Program-made: the position numbers and the translations under genes
Notes under the pieces: model-generated
Seen by the model: only the letters and a program-made list of their open reading frames with translations
Told to the model about the DNA's origin: nothing
Database searches by the model: none
In this document: positions 17,685-26,674 of the stretch, in pieces
Numbering within the stretch: the stretch's first letter is position 1
Layout: every line of letters begins with the position of its first letter
Assembly (NCBI GenBank): GCA_036337945.1
Contig: JAYZDF010000091.1
Coordinates: 1 to 64,000, forward strand
Reading direction: 5' to 3'
Origin: JAYZDF01 sp036337945
Lineage (GTDB): Bacteria > Myxococcota > Kuafuiibacteriia > Kuafuiibacteriales > Kuafuiibacteriaceae
DNA: 64,000 nucleotides

Positions 17685-18992
17685 CTAATCCTGCTTGCGC
17701 CCGATACAGTGGTAAATGAATCCCATTTTCTTCATATTTTTCGGCTCGAAGATGTTGCGACCGTCAAAAACGAAAGGTTGTTTCAAGCGTTCGCGAATTC
17801 TCTTGAAGTTCGGTCGTCTAAACTCGTTCCATTCCGTGACGACCACCAGGGCGTCAGCGTTCTCAACGCATTGATAGGGGTCATCGGTAAGTTCAATTTT
17901 CCCTGCGAATATGTCTCGGGCCGTCTCTAATGCTTCTGGATCCGTAGCTGTTATCGTTGCTCCTCGCTCTAGGAGTCCATTGATGATTGTGATTGCTGGT
18001 GCCTCACGCATGTCATCCGTTTGCGGTTTAAATGCGAGACCCCATACGCCGAACTTGAGACCTGATAAATCATTGCCGAATGCATCAGTGATTTTTCTAA
18101 GCAGGCGCGCTTTCTGCATCTCATTAATTTGGTCTACCGTCTTCAGTAGGGTGAGTGGTGCCTGCGCTTCTTCACTTGTTTTTAAAAGAGCTCGAATATC
18201 TTTGGGAAAACAACTTCCGCCAAACCCGCAACCAGGAAAGAGAAAGCTGGAACCAATACGGGGGTCGCTGCCAATACCTAGTCGAACTTTACTGACGTCA
18301 GCACCGACGGCTTCGCAGAGATTAGCGATTTCATTCATAAATGAAATACGAGTAGCTAACATTGCGTTTGCGGCGTATTTCGTCATTTCTGCCGAACGTA
18401 TATCCATGAACACAATTCGATTCGAGGTTCGTTGGAAAGGCGCGTATAGATCGGTCATAACTTCTCGCGCTTCTTCGCTCTCTGTTCCGATGATGATACG
18501 ATCTGGCTTCATGAAGTCCTGAACAGCGGCCCCTTCTTTGAGAAACTCTGGATTACTAACTACGTCGACGCCAATATCTGTGACCGATTCTATTGCGGCT
18601 TTGACCTTTTCGCCGGTACCGACGGGCACGGTAGATTTGGTGGCGACGATCAGGGGGCCTGTAATCGCCTTACCTATCTCTTTGGCGACGGTGAGGACGT
18701 GGGTGAGGTCTGCACTTCCATCTTCATCTTGCGGAGTTCCGACTGCAATAAAGGCAACCTCTGCTGGCGCCACAGCTGCAGCGAGGTCGGTTGTAAAAGA
18801 TAAGCGATTCTTGCGAACGTTCTTTTTGATCAGGTCTGAGAGTCGTGGCTCATAGATGGGAACCTGACCGTCATTAAGAAGCCTGATCTTTTCGGCATCT
18901 TTGTCGACACAAATGACATTGTGACCGGTCTCTGAGAGGCAGGTGCCCGTTACAAGCCCTACATATCCAGTTCCAACAACAGCAATATCCAT
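17685..18992 (-). CDS. ugd: UDP-glucose 6-dehydrogenase
   Basis: Oxidises UDP-glucose to UDP-glucuronate with two NAD, feeding acidic polysaccharides. 435 residues from ATG 18992. The N-terminal Rossmann segment MDIAVVGTGYVGLVTGTCL, SNPEFLKEGAAVQDF, the catalytic-cysteine block GFGGSCFPKDIRAL and the C-terminal FGVWGLAFKPQTDDMREAPA are all characteristic of UDP-glucose/GDP-mannose dehydrogenases, with the residues of the glucose type. The ATG follows the flippase stop directly (TAGATG), so it is the last gene of the rimO-flippase-ugd operon. It supports a role for the neighbouring genes in glycan synthesis. Confidence 0.94.
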   Translation of the reverse strand: MDIAVVGTGYVGLVTGTCLSETGHNVICVDKDAEKIRLLNDGQVPIYEPRLSDLIKKNVRKNRLSFTTDLAAAVAPAEVAFIAVGTPQDEDGSADLTHVLTVAKEIGKAITGPLIVATKSTVPVGTGEKVKAAIESVTDIGVDVVSNPEFLKEGAAVQDFMKPDRIIIGTESEEAREVMTDLYAPFQRTSNRIVFMDIRSAEMTKYAANAMLATRISFMNEIANLCEAVGADVSKVRLGIGSDPRIGSSFLFPGCGFGGSCFPKDIRALLKTSEEAQAPLTLLKTVDQINEMQKARLLRKITDAFGNDLSGLKFGVWGLAFKPQTDDMREAPAITIINGLLERGATITATDPEALETARDIFAGKIELTDDPYQCVENADALVVVTEWNEFRRPNFKRIRERLKQPFVFDGRNIFEPKNMKKMGFIYHCIGRKQD

Positions 18993-20003
18993 CTAGTTTC
19001 CTCCCGAGGGCGCAGCGGCGTTTTCCTGCGCCGTCTCCCCAAGCTTTGTGACCTTAATGCCCATGCGCCAAGCGATGCCGAGTCCAATTACGGTCACTGG
19101 AACGTAGTGAATTAAATGTATCGCAATTGCAAACGCTAATCCTGTGCTTTGCTCTATCCCGTAAAGGAGGGTGCCCGCTAAAATAAGGCCCTCAAATACC
19201 CCTATAAATCCCGGCCCGCTTGGGGCTGTAAGCCCTAGAGTGAGCACGGACATAACTAAGATCAGGCCTGAAAAGGGAATTTGCATACCAAAGGCTTCCT
19301 GGCAAATCATGTACACAGTCGCTTCGAGGATCCAAATAAGTACCGAAACGACGAGAATTTTAGACATGAGGGCCGGGCGGCGGAGTACATTGAGTCCTTC
19401 TAGCAGGAGCAAGAGCCGGTCTTTTAGTTTCCCTGCGATTTGAGCGGGAAGTTGTCGGAGGAAAGGATCGAGCAGCGTCCAAAACAGCTTCGGAGCAACA
19501 GCCAGCAATAGGCAGGCGACGAAGGCTCCAAAAAAGATAATGGCCATTAAAGAGCCGATCAGTCTGAAATCCTGTGAATTGGGCGGGGCAAGCAGCAGTA
19601 CTCCAGCGAGAAGTGCAATCACTGTGCATCCGTCAATAATTCGTTCGAGCAGCACATTAGAGAAAGTCGTGGTAGCTGGAATTTTGGCCTGTCGGCTCAA
19701 TACGTAGGCTCGTACTAAATCGCCCAGCCGCGCGGGGAGAATATTATTTGCCATAGCTCCGACGACAAATGTTTCGGTTGAGATACGGGTCGCGACGGGG
19801 CGAATATCAGACAAGAGCCATGACCACCTCAGCCCACGAAGTGGAAAGAGCCCAAGATATGCAACAGCGGCCAAACCCAACCAGTTGAGTTGTGCTTCCT
19901 TGAGAATCTCTTGGCTTTGCTGAAGGTCGAATTGTTGAACGAGATAAAATATCGCGATCAGCGAAACAATGATGCCGAGAGCGCTGACTAATCGTGCTCG
20001 CAT
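18993..20003 (-). CDS. lysylphosphatidylglycerol synthase-like flippase domain membrane protein (UPF0104)
   Basis: Integral membrane protein of 336 residues with about eight hydrophobic segments and no soluble domain. The family marks are LRGLRWSWLL near residue 58, NNILPARLGDLVRAYVLSR near 89, and GLTAPSGPGFIGVFEG near 255, which place it in the AglD2/MprF-N-type flippase family. Members act in lipid or lipid-linked sugar translocation, but many are uncharacterised; the cargo is unknown. Genetically it sits 7 bases after rimO and directly abuts ugd, consistent with a glycan function. Confidence 0.85.
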   Translation of the reverse strand: MRARLVSALGIIVSLIAIFYLVQQFDLQQSQEILKEAQLNWLGLAAVAYLGLFPLRGLRWSWLLSDIRPVATRISTETFVVGAMANNILPARLGDLVRAYVLSRQAKIPATTTFSNVLLERIIDGCTVIALLAGVLLLAPPNSQDFRLIGSLMAIIFFGAFVACLLLAVAPKLFWTLLDPFLRQLPAQIAGKLKDRLLLLLEGLNVLRRPALMSKILVVSVLIWILEATVYMICQEAFGMQIPFSGLILVMSVLTLGLTAPSGPGFIGVFEGLILAGTLLYGIEQSTGLAFAIAIHLIHYVPVTVIGLGIAWRMGIKVTKLGETAQENAAAPSGGN

Positions 20004-20010
20004 AGACTGT

Positions 20011-21468
20011 TTATCCCGGCAAAATGGGCAGAGAAGGACGACCCGACACAGCGCTTAACGTTTCGCTACGGTGAGCGGAGGCGCTAGGGATATCGAAGCG
20101 AGCATGGTCCGGACGAGAAGGAGCAGGTCGTAAGACTTTTGTGATGTGGCCGACGAGGTCGTAGTCGAATGAATCGGTGATTTCGACTTCTACCAGGTCA
20201 CCCGCTTTGGCTTCACCGTCGTTGATGTAGACCACCCCATCGATTTCTGGGGCTTGACCTTTGTGTCGTCCAGCCAAGAGAAGTTCCGTTTCTTCTGAAA
20301 CGCCATCAACCAGGACCTCGATTTTCTTGCCTTGGTAGGTCGCCATTTTTTCGGTGGATAAGTCTCGAAGAAGTTCCATGAGGTGATGATGACGCTCATC
20401 AATCACCTCCTGAGGTACACGCCCATCAAGATCATAGGAGCTGGTACCTTCCTCAAGTGAGAATTTGAATACGCCGACGCGCTCAAAATCCTCGTTTTGC
20501 ACATAATCGCACAGCTCAGCGAAGTCTTCGTCGGTCTCCCCTGGGAACCCAACAATGAAAGAGGTTCGCACGGTCACTTCGGGCACAGCCTCTCTTATTT
20601 CCCTGAGAAGTTTTTCAATGAAGCGTCGTGGACGGCCACGTTTCATTCTCTTGAGAACCGGGTCTGAGATATGCTGTAGCGGCATATCAATGTACGGTAG
20701 CACTTTCGGTTCTTCTGCGATGGCTGCAAGCAGCTCGCGTCCGAAGGGGCGAGGGTAAGCGTAGTGCAACCGGACCCACTCAATTTCATCGAGTCGTCCG
20801 AGTCTTCGCACAAGTTGAGCGAGATTCACCCGAGGGTCGAGGTCGTGTCCATATCCTGTTAGGTCTTGCGCGATTAAATTGACTTCTACCACACCCCGAT
20901 TGCCTAAGCTTCGGACCTCCCTTTCGATATCGTCGATGGTCCGACTACGTTGCAGGCCTCGCAGCTTCGGGATAATGCAAAAGCTACATTTTTGATCGCA
21001 GCCTTCCGCGACCTTCACGTACGCGGAATGCGGCATGAATGTGTTTACTCGGGGCGTTTCAGCGCTGTGAATGAATTCTAGATTTCCAACTGTAACGCGA
21101 CCCAGTTCTTCCGCGGCGTCTTTTGCAACTTGGGTAACGCTCGTGTATGCGCCGTTACCAAGAAGGTTATCTATTTCGGGAATTTCTTGGCTAAGCTCTT
21201 CGGAATATCGTTCGACTAAACAACCCGTGACGATAAGCTTTTTGCATTGTCCTTCGTCTTTCTGCCTCGCCATTTCGAGGATGGTATTGACCGACTCTTG
21301 TTTGGCGTCCTCAATGAAGCCGCAGGTGTTGACCACAATGACATCGGCTTGTTCCGCCTCATGCGTAAAGGAGAATGACGCATCTTGAAGGTGCCCAAGC
21401 ATGATCTCGGAGTCCACTCGGTTCTTGGGACATCCGAGGGAGACAAAATGAACTTTTGGATTAGTCAT
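20011..21468 (-). CDS. rimO: ribosomal protein S12 methylthiotransferase
   Basis: Radical SAM enzyme that methylthiolates Asp of ribosomal protein uS12. 485 residues from ATG 21468. The MTTase domain starts VHFVSLGCPKNRVDSE and carries NTCGFIEDA and TGCLVERY cysteines; the radical SAM triad is CDQKCSFCIIP; then AYPRP, IDMPLQHISDPVLKRMKRG and TSFIVGFPGETDEDF, typical of RimO and not MiaB. A TRAM domain follows (VLVDGVSEETELLLAGR). The final ~40 residues are a Ser/Pro/Arg-rich tail that I do not associate with the family. First gene of the minus-strand operon with the flippase and ugd. Confidence 0.94.
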   Translation of the reverse strand: MTNPKVHFVSLGCPKNRVDSEIMLGHLQDASFSFTHEAEQADVIVVNTCGFIEDAKQESVNTILEMARQKDEGQCKKLIVTGCLVERYSEELSQEIPEIDNLLGNGAYTSVTQVAKDAAEELGRVTVGNLEFIHSAETPRVNTFMPHSAYVKVAEGCDQKCSFCIIPKLRGLQRSRTIDDIEREVRSLGNRGVVEVNLIAQDLTGYGHDLDPRVNLAQLVRRLGRLDEIEWVRLHYAYPRPFGRELLAAIAEEPKVLPYIDMPLQHISDPVLKRMKRGRPRRFIEKLLREIREAVPEVTVRTSFIVGFPGETDEDFAELCDYVQNEDFERVGVFKFSLEEGTSSYDLDGRVPQEVIDERHHHLMELLRDLSTEKMATYQGKKIEVLVDGVSEETELLLAGRHKGQAPEIDGVVYINDGEAKAGDLVEVEITDSFDYDLVGHITKVLRPAPSRPDHARFDIPSASAHRSETLSAVSGRPSLPILPG

Positions 21469-21704
21469 GAGATTCTCGCGTTAGAGTAACGGAGCGCAAC
21501 GTAAGGTCCCGGCTTTCTTTTGGTCCAGCGAAAAGCGACCGAATGACGAATGAATATCCGAAAACCCGCGAAGAACCCGGCTATATCTACCTGTAATTGT
21601 ACGTTTTTCGGAAAACTTCCTCCCAGGTTCTTCGGTTTTCGGATTTTGACAGCGCATATTGCAAACGGTCGCGGTTGGCACAAATTCCGCAAAGTCACTG
21701 CTTT

Positions 21705-22307
21705 ATGATCGGTCCACTATCTAGCGAAACAGAAATAAAACTCATGTTCCGAAGCCTAAATCTTACAATCAATAACTCAGCTGAGCTTTCGCACAAGCTT
21801 AGCTCGAGCGGTGGGCTTCGGACCCTAATTCATAGCGGGGCCCATGTGCTAGAAGACCTTCTTCCAGCGGCAGCCCTCAAGCAACTCGACCATATTTTGG
21901 CGTTGGCCGCGTATCTTATGCAGCCGATAGAGCTTCCAGAACAAATCGCTGATGCTAGTGATGTCGCGGCTTTCTTTAGGCCCAAACTCGCTTTATCTCC
22001 GAATGAATCAATGTGGGCGCTTTTTCTAGATGTCCGTGGTCAACCGATAGGTTTTGAACAAATCGCCCAAGGAACACTTACGGCATGTTTAGTTCATCCT
22101 CGGGAGGTTTTTGGACCCGCGATAAGGATTCGTGCGGCACAGATCGTCTTAGTTCATAATCATCCAAGCGGCGATCCCAGCCCAAGCGATGAGGATTATC
22201 GACTGACTGAAAGAATGATGGAGGCAGGACAGTTGTTGGGAATTCCTGTGGTCGACCATGTTGTCATTGGAAAAGCCGGTTTTGCGTCTGTTTCCCCGGG
22301 CTTTTGA
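21705..22307 (+). CDS. radC: divergent RadC/JAB-domain protein
   Basis: JAMM/MPN-fold protein of about 200 residues. The C-terminal half is clearly RadC: LVHPREVFGPAIRIRAAQIVLVHNHPSGDPSPSDEDYRL-type block (read as VHPREVF, VLVHNHPSGDPSPSDED and the downstream VVDHVVIGK), containing the HxH...D metal-site residues. The usual N-terminal UPF0758 segment with a helix-hairpin-helix (LRELGPEALSDAELLA) is only faintly recognisable as LHSGAHVLEDLLP. Start choice among 21597, 21705 and 21744 is unsure. RadC's molecular role is unsettled. It stands alone, facing away from rimO. Confidence 0.8.
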   Translation: MIGPLSSETEIKLMFRSLNLTINNSAELSHKLSSSGGLRTLIHSGAHVLEDLLPAAALKQLDHILALAAYLMQPIELPEQIADASDVAAFFRPKLALSPNESMWALFLDVRGQPIGFEQIAQGTLTACLVHPREVFGPAIRIRAAQIVLVHNHPSGDPSPSDEDYRLTERMMEAGQLLGIPVVDHVVIGKAGFASVSPGF

Positions 22308-22383
22308 TATTTACAATCCCCTTTTGCCGCAATTTTACGCTTGATGATTGAGCCAAGGTTGCAGACCGTGCAATTCTTACACG

Positions 22384-23928
22384 GTGAGAAGTCGAGTACT
22401 TATCGCCGCTGTATTTATGGCGGCCTGTGCTGATGATGTTGATGTCATCATGTCCAATGTGGCTCCTACTTTTCAGCCGTCGTCGCTTGATTTTCAAGCG
22501 CGCGATATCGGTCTTGATCATACGTTAGATGTCTTACTTACAAGTAACGATGAGGAATCAGAGACCGTCACCCAAGTTCAGTTCTCTGAAAGTTTGATTG
22601 ATTTTTTTAAAGTTCGAACGAGTGAAAGTCAATTATTGGTAGGCCTTGAAATTAGTGCCGAGCAGCCGTTGCGAATGAAGGTGATTTTCGCGCCAACCAG
22701 CGTGGACGAGTTGTCAGGGACGATGAGCATCGTGACCGACAAAAATGTGTACGTCCTTCCTATTGTGGGTCGCGGGCGCAATCTGATTTCTCAATTCGTT
22801 TCTTTAACCCCCGCATCCATTGATTTTGGAGCGACAGCCCTGGGTACTAGAGTTGAACGTCAGATAAAGGTAAAGAACACAGGTACTGAAGTCATTACTA
22901 TTCTTGAAGTTCGTTCTGCGAATACGAAGCGCAAATTACGCGCGGGTCAAAACCCTTTTTGGGTCACTCAGACAATCAATTCGAGTGAAGTTGCTGGGCT
23001 CCGTGTGCCGCCCGGACGGCAAGTCGCGTTGGATGTTGAGTTTTTACCGCGGACTGTCTCACAATATTCGGACACCATTCAGCTTGTTATAGAAGATCAA
23101 GGAATAGCGCTTTTAGATGTTTCCGGCAGCGGAGCAGTAGGTGGAGAGATTACCTGTTCTCCTTCAAGAATAGATTTCGGACAAGTTCCCCGCGGTCGTA
23201 CAGCGGATGAAGCAACGACCTGTACCGTGAAAAACGGGGTTTTTCGTCTTCAGTCGCTCGCGTTCGATGAGCCAACGAGCGACAACTACAGCATCGTGAG
23301 TTATCCACGTCCGGATTTGCAGTACGCACCGGGTGATAATTTTAATGTAAATCTTAGGCTTACGGGAAAGGGACTTGCTTCCCCTCAGCGGGGCAACCTC
23401 CAGGTTATCTCTTCGCACGGATATATCCATGAATTAGCGATCACGGGGACTATCACAGCAACGCCTAAATCTGAGACCGCTCTCACCGTAAAATTGACTT
23501 GGGATACCTATAATACAGATTTTGACCTCCACTTAGTAAGAGGCGATGGACAGCCTTTTGAAGCGCTTAACGATTGTTATTTTCAAGAAAAAAACCCGGA
23601 TTGGGGCACGATTGGAGTGAGTAGCGATGATCCATTCCTCGACAAAGATGATCAGAAAAATGGCGGCCCAGAAGAGATCAACTTAGCAGTAGGGCCGAGT
23701 CCGAAATACCGCGTATATGTGCACTATTATGGAGGTGCTTCGACACCATCCACAATTGCTTCCGTAGCGGTCGAATTTTTTGGAACAGAGGTTTTGAACG
23801 AATCTCGTTTATTTACGAGATGCGGCGAGATGTGGGAAGTTGCTCAAGTCTCTGAGCTAAGTGGTGTTCCAAGAATTCAATCGACGAATAATATTTCCTT
23901 CAACGCTGCAAGCGGTGATTGTCCTTAG
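22384..23928 (+). CDS. ASH-repeat lipoprotein with DUF2135-like C-terminal domain
   Basis: The GTG at 22384 yields a short signal ending in a FMAAC lipobox; a TTG at 22348 would add 12 residues. The mature protein has three ASH-type repeats opening QPSSLDFQARDIG, TPASIDFGATALG and SPSRIDFGQVPRG. The last ~150 residues are a distinct domain with LTWDTYNTDFDLHLVRG, CYFQEKNPDWG, DDPFLDKDD and GPEEINLAVGPSPKYRVYVHYYG, a signature known from myxobacterial secreted proteins and close to YfaP/DUF2135 domains. Function unknown; likely surface-exposed. Converges on the next gene with a 12-base gap. Confidence 0.82.
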   Translation: MRSRVLIAAVFMAACADDVDVIMSNVAPTFQPSSLDFQARDIGLDHTLDVLLTSNDEESETVTQVQFSESLIDFFKVRTSESQLLVGLEISAEQPLRMKVIFAPTSVDELSGTMSIVTDKNVYVLPIVGRGRNLISQFVSLTPASIDFGATALGTRVERQIKVKNTGTEVITILEVRSANTKRKLRAGQNPFWVTQTINSSEVAGLRVPPGRQVALDVEFLPRTVSQYSDTIQLVIEDQGIALLDVSGSGAVGGEITCSPSRIDFGQVPRGRTADEATTCTVKNGVFRLQSLAFDEPTSDNYSIVSYPRPDLQYAPGDNFNVNLRLTGKGLASPQRGNLQVISSHGYIHELAITGTITATPKSETALTVKLTWDTYNTDFDLHLVRGDGQPFEALNDCYFQEKNPDWGTIGVSSDDPFLDKDDQKNGGPEEINLAVGPSPKYRVYVHYYGGASTPSTIASVAVEFFGTEVLNESRLFTRCGEMWEVAQVSELSGVPRIQSTNNISFNAASGDCP

Positions 23929-23940
23929 CGAGCAAAATAC

Positions 23941-25077
23941 TCAGATATATCTAGGTATAACGACTTTTAGATCGTCGTGTTTCTTGCTTGGAGATTCTTC
24001 TTCTTCCTCGGAATCAATAGTGCTCTTGAATCGTTCAAGTGCTTTCCGTGTTTCACCCGTTTCATCTTCCTCAGACGCTTCAATTTTAAACGAGAGCTCT
24101 TCAATGACAACGTGTCCGGTTCGATTCATTGCTGACACCATGACTTCGAATTCGCCGGCAGAAGAAAAACTCACTGCATACGTGCCATCTGGATCCGTAG
24201 GTTCAAATAAGTATCCAGGTTTATCACCACCTTTTATAGCAAAGCCTCGAATGCGTAATTCTGCGGGGTAGGTGAGGTGTACAACTTCTCCGGTCTTGGC
24301 TTCGTATCCCTTCTTTTGCGTGTTTGTCAGAAAACTCCCGACTGAGATTTTCGGAAGAAAGCTCGGCACATCACGAAGAAGTTTTTCGGTAACCTCAAGA
24401 GGATAAAGGTCCAATATTCCGGTCGCGGGACCGAATGATTTTAGAGCCTTCCGTGCGTAAGAACGATCTCCCAAGCCAAGGTAAAGTTTACAAAGGAATT
24501 CGAGTGCTTCTTCTCGCGGCATGCCTTCTTTCATCCGCTGGTCGGCAATAAGCATTGCATGTTGTGCAAAACGGGCTGAAGGCCCAAGCTTTCGTTTGAT
24601 CTCATTTGGGTTGACCAAAGTTGGGTCACCCATTTGATCTTCCGGAAGGTCCTCGAAGTATTTACCATAACCGGATTCTTGACCGAGTTGTTTGGCGGCT
24701 TCTTCCTCTCGTTCTTTGTGGTCTTCGTCCTCGCCGCTGTCTCTTTGCCCTCGTTTGTTGCGTTCTTCATCAAGGTTGATTCCCTTGAGTCTTAGATGCT
24801 CCTCAATTTCCTCTTCCCGCTTAACCTGCTGACCTTCGTCATCGATATGCATGTGTTTGACGGCTTCATCGTCGAGCTCCGCCGCGTGCTTTCGCGCCTG
24901 GGCTGCTCGACGTTCAGCGTCTGTATTGAGTTGTTGGGGCCTCAGATATTGGAACTGTGATTTTTTCTGATCGAGTTTTTGGTCGCTTTTTTGATCATTA
25001 CGCTGATTCTGCTGATTTTGCAGATTGGGAAGATTACCACCTGTTCGCCGAACCGCCACGCTTTGCAAGTGTAGCAC
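23941..25077 (-). CDS. highly charged, Gln/Asn-rich-N-terminus protein of unknown function
   Basis: I do not recognise a family. 378 residues from GTG 25077 (a second GTG at 25059 is also possible). Residues 14-50 are a low-complexity Q/N/D/K tract (NQQNQRNDQKSDQKLDQ), followed by ~80 very charged residues. A helical block GPSARFAQHAMLIADQRMKEG-MPREEALEFL (split here) suggests a small helical domain at ~165-235, then a beta-rich segment around 270-335 (VHLTYPAELRIRGFAI, GTYAVSFSSAGEFEVMV) like an Ig fold, and a Glu-rich tail. No signal peptide or membrane segment is visible, so it is probably cytosolic. Flanked by convergent and divergent genes; not in an operon. Confidence 0.7.
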   Translation of the reverse strand: MLHLQSVAVRRTGGNLPNLQNQQNQRNDQKSDQKLDQKKSQFQYLRPQQLNTDAERRAAQARKHAAELDDEAVKHMHIDDEGQQVKREEEIEEHLRLKGINLDEERNKRGQRDSGEDEDHKEREEEAAKQLGQESGYGKYFEDLPEDQMGDPTLVNPNEIKRKLGPSARFAQHAMLIADQRMKEGMPREEALEFLCKLYLGLGDRSYARKALKSFGPATGILDLYPLEVTEKLLRDVPSFLPKISVGSFLTNTQKKGYEAKTGEVVHLTYPAELRIRGFAIKGGDKPGYLFEPTDPDGTYAVSFSSAGEFEVMVSAMNRTGHVVIEELSFKIEASEEDETGETRKALERFKSTIDSEEEEESPSKKHDDLKVVIPRYI

Positions 25078-25134
25078 AAGCTAGGCGATATTCCTTGCTA
25101 TTAGAAAAGAGAAGTTTGTAGGCTTATGAAACCT

Positions 25135-26532
25135 CTAGGCTTTTTCTTTCCTTCGAAGAATCGCCATCACGCTGAAGAGGACGAGTACGCCCCATAAAGG
25201 CCGGGACGTTGGCTTTGGAATTTCGGCGCTTGATACAGCAGCACAGCTGCAACTGGAAACTGCAGGTGGCGCTCCTGTATCGCTACCGCTGCTGGCATCG
25301 CCGATAGCAAAGCCTTCTTGGAGTAAAGCAATTTGTCCATCAGGATTTTCAACAAGGATATCGTAAACGCCATCGGCGATGCCGGCGGGAACAGTGGCGC
25401 GAATGGTTGATGCTCCCGAAACTTCGACGTCGAGCATTGGGATTTGACCAACTCTTGCCTCAGCTCCGGCGACGAATCCTGTGCCTAGTATGACAACGGG
25501 GGTGTTGTTATCGCTTTTCGCTTCGGACGGTGTAATTGCGGTGATGGTCGGAGGGTCCGCGCTGCTCACTCCGCTATCGGCGGGCTCTACTACGCCTGTA
25601 TCAGGGGTTGCTTGTGTACCCGAGTCTGCTGGCATTTGGACGCCGGTATCCGGTGGTACGACCACACCGCTGTCTGCGGGCGGAGGAGGCGCGGCATCTG
25701 GATTCAGCGGCACGCCTGCGTCCATGGGTGGGGGTTGATTGGCAGATTCGACTTCCAGTCGAATAATCCAGTCACCGCCGATACTTTCGGAAGCCGCTTG
25801 CGATCGAAAATCTTCGTTGAAGATCCATTCAGGTGGCTTGACGAGTGTTCCGAAAGTGTAGCCGGCATTAAAAATGTAGCTTTTGTGTGCATCAATCGGA
25901 ATGCCAACATCCCGAAAGGGAACGCCGCCTGGAGAACCTAACCCTAGAAGGTCGCAGGAAGGACTCGAGGTTGGTCCTGCGTTGGGCATATCGAAGAGAA
26001 CTCTTATGTACTTATCGTTTGCATTTCCGAAGTTCGCGGCATTGTTAATCGGAATCTCATTTAGCATCAGATTGTAATTTGGGTTTGCACCATTGGCTGA
26101 CCCGGTGGGAACACTGAACGTGATCGGTGCGCTCCCCGATGTCACCAGGGTCTCGGTTGGCCATGCGCCTTGTGGATAGGTGCTGATGGGGTTGAAGTTG
26201 AAGTCCGCTTGATTCCTTTGTCCAACATAGACTGTATACGTGATATTGGTCATTCCCGAACTCGCTGCGGTGCAGGTATCCAAAGTTTGCGTTGGGAGGC
26301 TGTTCGAAAGCGCAATCTTGACCTTCGTCAAGTTCATTGGAAAGCTAACGCCAGGAAAGTCAGCCAGATAAAAGATCGCACCGAACTTATCCATCGAGCA
26401 AAACCCACAACTAATCGCCGCGGTCGAATCGACTCTCACATTATCATTTCGAAGCTCAGTCGTTTGGGCTGCTGCGGGCTTCGCGTAAGCAATGGCGCTT
26501 GCGACTAGAATAATCCTGGCTGAAGTTTGCAT
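25135..26532 (-). CDS. secreted TIG/IPT-domain protein with MYXO-CTERM-like anchor
   Basis: From ATG 26532 the product has a signal peptide ending AYAKPAAAQT. Residues ~25-270 form a large beta-rich domain with paired cysteines that I do not recognise. A Pro/Asp/Ala/Gly linker of repeated (A/P)DSGV/PDTGV units (about 280-330) leads to a TIG/IPT domain: PPTITAITPSEAKSDNNTPV and FVAGAEARVG. The C terminus has a short cysteine motif (SSCSCAAVSS), a hydrophobic span (WGVLVLFSVMAIL) and RRKEKA, which is the MYXO-CTERM pattern for retention and processing at the cell surface. An ATG at 26583 would add 17 residues before the signal. Confidence 0.85.
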   Translation of the reverse strand: MQTSARIILVASAIAYAKPAAAQTTELRNDNVRVDSTAAISCGFCSMDKFGAIFYLADFPGVSFPMNLTKVKIALSNSLPTQTLDTCTAASSGMTNITYTVYVGQRNQADFNFNPISTYPQGAWPTETLVTSGSAPITFSVPTGSANGANPNYNLMLNEIPINNAANFGNANDKYIRVLFDMPNAGPTSSPSCDLLGLGSPGGVPFRDVGIPIDAHKSYIFNAGYTFGTLVKPPEWIFNEDFRSQAASESIGGDWIIRLEVESANQPPPMDAGVPLNPDAAPPPPADSGVVVPPDTGVQMPADSGTQATPDTGVVEPADSGVSSADPPTITAITPSEAKSDNNTPVVILGTGFVAGAEARVGQIPMLDVEVSGASTIRATVPAGIADGVYDILVENPDGQIALLQEGFAIGDASSGSDTGAPPAVSSCSCAAVSSAEIPKPTSRPLWGVLVLFSVMAILRRKEKA

Positions 26533-26674
26533 GACCTTTACACTGGACCACGTGTCCAAGGGCTGGTCAAGCTCTTGACCCATGATATCCCTAGTTCTGC
26601 TACACGAGAGTACATTCGATAAATATGTCTCGATGGGTCAGTACGGGTGATGCTTTTCTGTGTTAGAAGAGGTC

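Noticed and set aside
17911..18522. Long open frame antisense to ugd (203 codons)
   Set aside because: It is a shadow of ugd, which has complete family motifs; the antisense translation is Ser/Arg-rich with no motif.
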